Of a DNA stretch of 64,000 bases, positions 60,596-64,000 are shown piece after piece (the first letter of the stretch is position 1; every line of letters begins with the position of its first letter). The position numbers were made by a program, and so were the translations under genes. The notes beneath the pieces were generated by a model. The model saw only the letters and a program-made list of their open reading frames with translations. It was not told the origin of the DNA and ran no database searches. Origin of the DNA: Clostridium gasigenes (GTDB taxonomy: Bacteria > Bacillota > Clostridia > Clostridiales > Clostridiaceae); contig NZ_FNJM01000014.1 of NCBI RefSeq assembly GCF_900104115.1, positions 17,528 through 81,527 on the forward strand, given 5' to 3'.

Positions 60596-61696
60596 ATGAT
60601 TTTTATATGTGAAAAACAAAAACTACAAGAAGGTATTTCAATAGCTACAAAAGCTATAACAGGAAAAACTACTATGCCTATTCTAGAAGGTATTTATATA
60701 TCTGCTTCTAAAGAAGGTTTAACTTTAATCGGATCCGATATGGATGTAAGCATTGAAACAAAAGTTTGTGCAGAAGTACAAGAAGAAGGAAAAGTAGTTA
60801 TAGATGCAAAAATATTTGGGGAAATAATTAGAAAGTTATCTAACGCAGAAGTAAAAATAGAAACTTTAGAAAATGATATAATCCAAATTACATGCGAAAA
60901 ATCAGTATTCAATATAGTTTGTATGAACGCAACAGATTTTCCTGCATTACCAAGTATTAATGAGGATGTAACTGTAGAAGTACCTCAAAACATAATAAAA
61001 AATATGATAAAAGGGACATCTTTTGCAATAGCTCAAGATGAAACAAGACCAATACTTCAAGGAATTTTATTTGAAGTTAAAAATAAGAATTTAAACTTAG
61101 TTGCATTAGATGGCTATAGATTGGCTGTTAAAAGTGAATTTTTAGATAATAATAATAATATAGAAGTTGTAATCCCAGGAAAAACTCTTAATGAAGTCTC
61201 TAAGATATTAGAAGATAAAGATGATATTGTTAAAATAACATTCACTCCTAATCATATCTTATTTAATTTGAGTGATACCAAAATAATATCAAGATTACTA
61301 GATGGGAAATTTGTAAATTATCTATCTTTATTACCACAAGAACATAAGCTGCTTGTTAATATTAATAAACAAGAATTCCAAAATGGACTTGAAAGAGCTT
61401 CATTAATGGCTAAAGATGGTAATAGTAATTTAATCAAGTTAGATTTCCAAGAAGAAAATGTAATTATAACATCTAATTCTCAGTTGGGAAAAGCTAGAGA
61501 AGAAGTTTCTATAAATATGCAAGGAGAGGGAGTTCAAATTGCATTTAACTCAAGATACTTATTAGATGTTCTTAAAAATATGGAAGAAGATGAAGTTGTT
61601 ATGGAAATGACTTCGGGAGTAAGTCCTTGTGTTATTAAAGGGAAAAATATGAGTAATGCTAAATATTTAGTATTACCAGTAAGACTAATAAGATAG
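60596..61696 (+). CDS. dnaN: DNA polymerase III beta (sliding clamp)
   Basis: The 366-residue protein MIFICEKQKLQEGISIATKA... has three clamp repeats and ends VMEMTSGVSPCVIKGKNMSN-AKYLVLPVRLIR, the typical C-terminus. It encircles DNA and tethers polymerase III. Preceded by AGGAGG. Confidence 0.97.
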   Translation: MIFICEKQKLQEGISIATKAITGKTTMPILEGIYISASKEGLTLIGSDMDVSIETKVCAEVQEEGKVVIDAKIFGEIIRKLSNAEVKIETLENDIIQITCEKSVFNIVCMNATDFPALPSINEDVTVEVPQNIIKNMIKGTSFAIAQDETRPILQGILFEVKNKNLNLVALDGYRLAVKSEFLDNNNNIEVVIPGKTLNEVSKILEDKDDIVKITFTPNHILFNLSDTKIISRLLDGKFVNYLSLLPQEHKLLVNINKQEFQNGLERASLMAKDGNSNLIKLDFQEENVIITSNSQLGKAREEVSINMQGEGVQIAFNSRYLLDVLKNMEEDEVVMEMTSGVSPCVIKGKNMSNAKYLVLPVRLIR

Positions 61697-61698
61697 AA

Positions 61699-61743
61699 AG
61701 GAGGAAGGTTGTATAATTATACATAAAATATACAACTAAATTG
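61699..61743 (+). promoter_or_regulatory. Hairpin between Shine-Dalgarno and start codon of yaaA
   Basis: AGGAGG (61,699-61,704) is followed by AAG, then GTTGTATA (61,708-61,715) and TATACAAC (61,729-61,736), a perfect 8-bp stem, then TAAA and TTG (61,741). Linear spacing from SD to start is 36 bases; folded it is about 7. Confidence 0.6.
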
Positions 61744-61953
61744 GAAATGAATGAAATTAAAATAAATACTGAAATTATTAAATTAGATGCTTTTTTAAAA
61801 TGGAGCGGTGCTGCATGTTTAGGATCAGAGGCTAAAATATATATATTAGATGAATTAGTAAAAGTTAATGGAGAGATATGTACACAAAGAGGAAAGAAGT
61901 TAAAATCTGGAGATATAGTTGAATTCAATAAAGAAGTTTATAAAATTCTTTAG
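61741..61953 (+). CDS. yaaA: S4-domain protein YaaA
   Basis: The 70-residue protein (MEMNEIKINTEIIKLDAFLK...) has the S4 RNA-binding motif LDAFLKWSGAACLGSEAKIY and VNGEICTQRGKKLKSGDIVE. Start is TTG at 61,741 if the upstream hairpin folds, or ATG at 61,747. It is encoded between dnaN and recF, the position of yaaA in Firmicutes. It probably binds rRNA or assembling ribosomes. Confidence 0.9.
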   Translation: MEMNEIKINTEIIKLDAFLKWSGAACLGSEAKIYILDELVKVNGEICTQRGKKLKSGDIVEFNKEVYKIL

Positions 61954-62009
61954 GGTTTCTAAATTTTTACTCTTATTAGTATGTTATAATTAATAGATGG
62001 GTGTTGAAA

Positions 62010-63095
62010 ATGTATATTAAAAGACTTCAAATGTTAAATTATAGAAATTACATAGCCTTAGATATAAGTTTTAGTAAAAATGTAAATGTATTTATAGGTG
62101 ATAATGCTCAAGGTAAAACTAATATATTAGAAAGTATATATTATTGTGCTTTTGCAAAATCTCATAGAACATCAAAAGATAAAGAATTAATAAATTGGAA
62201 TGGTGAAAATACATTTATTAGTTTAAGTGTATCTAAGAAGCGTATTGACAAGCGAATAGATATTAACATTTTAAAAGATGGAAAAAAGGCTATAAAAATA
62301 AATAAAATAAAAGTAAATAAGATTGGTGAACTATTTGGGAGTTTTAATGTTGTTATGTTTTCTCCAGAAGATTTAAAAATAATAAAAGATTCTCCAGGAG
62401 TTAGAAGAAGATTTATAGATATGGAGTTATGTCAATTAAACTCTAGATATTATTATAATCTAGTTCAATATAATAAAATTTTAAATGAAAGAAATATAGT
62501 TTTGAAAAACATGAAGATAGATAAAGATATTTTAGATGTATATGATATTCAATTAATTGACTACGGATATAATATAATTACAGATAGAATAAATTATATG
62601 GATAAATTAAATTATTATGGAAAGAATATACATGAAGATATAACTTCAGGAAAAGAGCAAATAGAATTTAAGTATGTTAGTACTATAAAAGATTTAAAAA
62701 ATATAAAAGAAGATTTTTATAAAATTTTAAAACAAAACAGAATAAAAGATATAGATAGAGGAGTAACTAGTGTAGGCCCGCATAGGGATGATTTTTTAGT
62801 CCTTATAAATAATGTTGATACCAAGATTTATGGATCTCAAGGACAACAAAGAACTGCGGTTTTAACAATAAAGTTTTCTTCTTTAAAAATAATTAAAGAA
62901 TTAACCGGTGAAAATCCAGTACTGTTATTAGATGATGTATTATCTGAATTAGATTTTAGTAGAAAAAAATATATACTAAGTACTATAGGAGGACTTCAAA
63001 CGATAATAACATGTACAGGAATTGATGATTTGACCGAATATTTAGATGAAAATTCTAAGATTTTTAAAGTTAAGAATGGAGAGATCCTAAATTAA
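62010..63095 (+). CDS. recF: DNA replication and repair protein RecF
   Basis: The 361-residue protein has the SMC-like ATPase motifs: Walker A GDNAQGKTNILESIYY (about 31-46), signature YGSQGQQRTAVLTIKF and Walker B PVLLLDDVLSELD. It loads RecA at gaps with RecO and RecR. ATG at 62,010 follows GGGTG; the GTG at 62,001 is part of that site. Confidence 0.96.
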   Translation: MYIKRLQMLNYRNYIALDISFSKNVNVFIGDNAQGKTNILESIYYCAFAKSHRTSKDKELINWNGENTFISLSVSKKRIDKRIDINILKDGKKAIKINKIKVNKIGELFGSFNVVMFSPEDLKIIKDSPGVRRRFIDMELCQLNSRYYYNLVQYNKILNERNIVLKNMKIDKDILDVYDIQLIDYGYNIITDRINYMDKLNYYGKNIHEDITSGKEQIEFKYVSTIKDLKNIKEDFYKILKQNRIKDIDRGVTSVGPHRDDFLVLINNVDTKIYGSQGQQRTAVLTIKFSSLKIIKELTGENPVLLLDDVLSELDFSRKKYILSTIGGLQTIITCTGIDDLTEYLDENSKIFKVKNGEILN

Positions 63096-63108
63096 AGGAG
63101 GGATTCTT

Positions 63109-63369
63109 GTGTTTTTACATTTAGGAGAGAATGTAGTAGTTCCTATTAAAGATATAATTGGAATTTTTGATTTACAAACAACTATGTATAGCTCAGATAC
63201 TATATCATTTTTAAGAATGGCTGAGGAAGATGGGTTTGTTGAGAAAATTTCTAAAGAAAAACCAAAATCTTTTGTTATTGCAGAAGTTAATAAGATGAGT
63301 AAGGTTTATTTATCACCTATATCATCATCAACTTTAACAAAAAGAACAAATATAGATTATAATTCGTAA
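63109..63369 (+). CDS. remB: RemB (DUF370) regulator
   Basis: The 86-residue protein MFLHLGENVVVPIKDIIGIF... with TISFLRMAEEDGFVEKISKE matches RemB (YaaB), a small DNA-binding protein related to the matrix regulator RemA. Start codon GTG at 63,109, eight bases after AAAGGAGGG. It lies between recF and gyrB as in Bacillus. Confidence 0.9.
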   Translation: MFLHLGENVVVPIKDIIGIFDLQTTMYSSDTISFLRMAEEDGFVEKISKEKPKSFVIAEVNKMSKVYLSPISSSTLTKRTNIDYNS

Positions 63370-63427
63370 TTTCAATATCTAACCTTCATTGCGATTATAA
63401 TACCATATGTTATTTTAGGAGGAATTT

Positions 63428-64000
63428 ATGTTGGAACAAAATAAAGAAAGTTATGATGAGAGTCAGATACAGATTCTTGAAGGCTTAGAGGCTGTAAGAA
63501 AAAGGCCTAGTATGTATATAGGAAGTACAAGTTCCAGAGGATTGCATCATTTAGTTTATGAAATAGTTGATAATAGTATCGATGAAGCCTTAGCTGGATA
63601 CTGTAAGAATATATCAGTAACTATTAATGCGGATAATTCTATTACTGTAATAGATGATGGTAGAGGAATGCCTGTAGGTTTAAATGCTAAAATGGGTAAA
63701 TCATCTGTAGAAGTTATAATGACTATCCTACATGCGGGAGGTAAATTCGGAGGCGGAGGCTATAAGGTATCAGGAGGTCTTCATGGAGTTGGAGCTTCTG
63801 TAGTTAATGCACTTTCAGAATGGTGTGAAGTAATTGTAAAAAGAGAAGGTCATATTTGGAAACAAAAGTATGCTAGAGGAGAGGTGATGAGTGAATTAGA
63901 GAAAATTGCTGAATCTGATGAATTTGGAACTCAAGTAAACTTTAAACCAGATAGTGAAATTTTTGAAGAAATAGAATATGATTTTGATGTTTTAGCTAAT
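63428..64000 (+). CDS. gyrB: DNA gyrase subunit B (partial, N-terminal 191 residues)
   Basis: ATG at 63,428 follows AGGAGG. The frame is open to the window end. The GHKL ATPase motifs are intact: [13 protein letters not shown] (Asn ligand), [11 protein letters not shown], and [20 protein letters not shown]. Gyrase introduces negative supercoils. The missing C-terminal part includes the Toprim domain. Confidence 0.97.
   Translation, partial: MLEQNKESYDESQIQILEGLEAVRKRPSMYIGSTSSRGLHHLVYEIVDNSIDEALAGYCKNISVTINADNSITVIDDGRGMPVGLNAKMGKSSVEVIMTILHAGGKFGGGGYKVSGGLHGVGASVVNALSEWCEVIVKREGHIWKQKYARGEVMSELEKIAESDEFGTQVNFKPDSEIFEEIEYDFDVLAN

Overview
The window is low-GC Gram-positive DNA, best read as the replication-origin region of a Clostridium sensu stricto chromosome. 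This rests on the very AT-rich composition, the strong AGGAGG ribosome-binding sites, the clostridial gene set (lonC, yyaC, DUF4446, DUF1540, DUF951) and the classic order rpmH-dnaA-dnaN-yaaA-recF-remB-gyrB. The species cannot be named from sequence alone.

Positions 1-16,490 are accessory DNA inserted at the 3' end of rlmH, the gene that staphylococcal SCC/SCCmec cassettes also use as their target. Three attachment-like sites lie in tandem: 989-1044, 2312-2365, and the rlmH 3' end at 16,468-16,496. The middle site still encodes the last RlmH residues (EPYHK-stop), in a form very close to the staphylococcal SCC site. The sites bound (i) a partial gene made of 63-bp repeats that runs off the left edge, (ii) a 1.3-kb mini-cassette with an ElaA-like acetyltransferase and a dead transporter fragment, and (iii) a 14-kb cassette. 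The large cassette carries one CcrC-sized large serine recombinase, a DUF927/Cch-like ATPase, a degenerate recombinase-domain protein, a short DUF960-like peptide, several tiny ORFs with strong ribosome-binding sites, a TM2 protein, a Mor-like regulator, a GIY-YIG protein and a BcgI-like restriction-modification pair. An AT-rich repeat block framed by an inverted repeat lies just upstream of the Cch-like operon and is a candidate origin or operator.

Positions 16,479-28,860 are core chromosome: rlmH, an Hsp20 protein with a very long Asn/Met/Gly repeat domain, a SEC-C protein, walJ, murA, a 2H-phosphoesterase-like protein, a DMT-family protein, a subtilisin-like protease, an M23 peptidase and a DnaD/DnaI-like helicase-loading pair. 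A ten-gene tRNA cluster (Glu, Val, Asp, Thr, repeated) occupies 29,129-30,009. One of its genes is a Val/Thr chimera with a broken acceptor stem.

Positions 30,141-48,561 hold housekeeping genes: a BaiN/HI0933-type flavoprotein, an acyl-ACP thioesterase, purA, proC, dnaB-lonC-rplI-gdpP, rpsF-ssb-rpsR behind a candidate S6:S18 leader, an MscS channel, a class V aminotransferase and yyaC. Positions 48,658-58,440 run leftward as the origin-proximal cluster DUF4446, two parS sites, parB-parA, noc, rsmG-mnmG-mnmE-jag-yidC-yidD-rnpA-rpmH. DnaA-box clusters flank dnaA on both sides, giving a bipartite oriC, and dnaN-yaaA-recF-remB-gyrB run rightward from it. In two of these genes (parA and yaaA) the Shine-Dalgarno sequence is separated from the start codon by a perfect hairpin that would restore normal spacing when folded.
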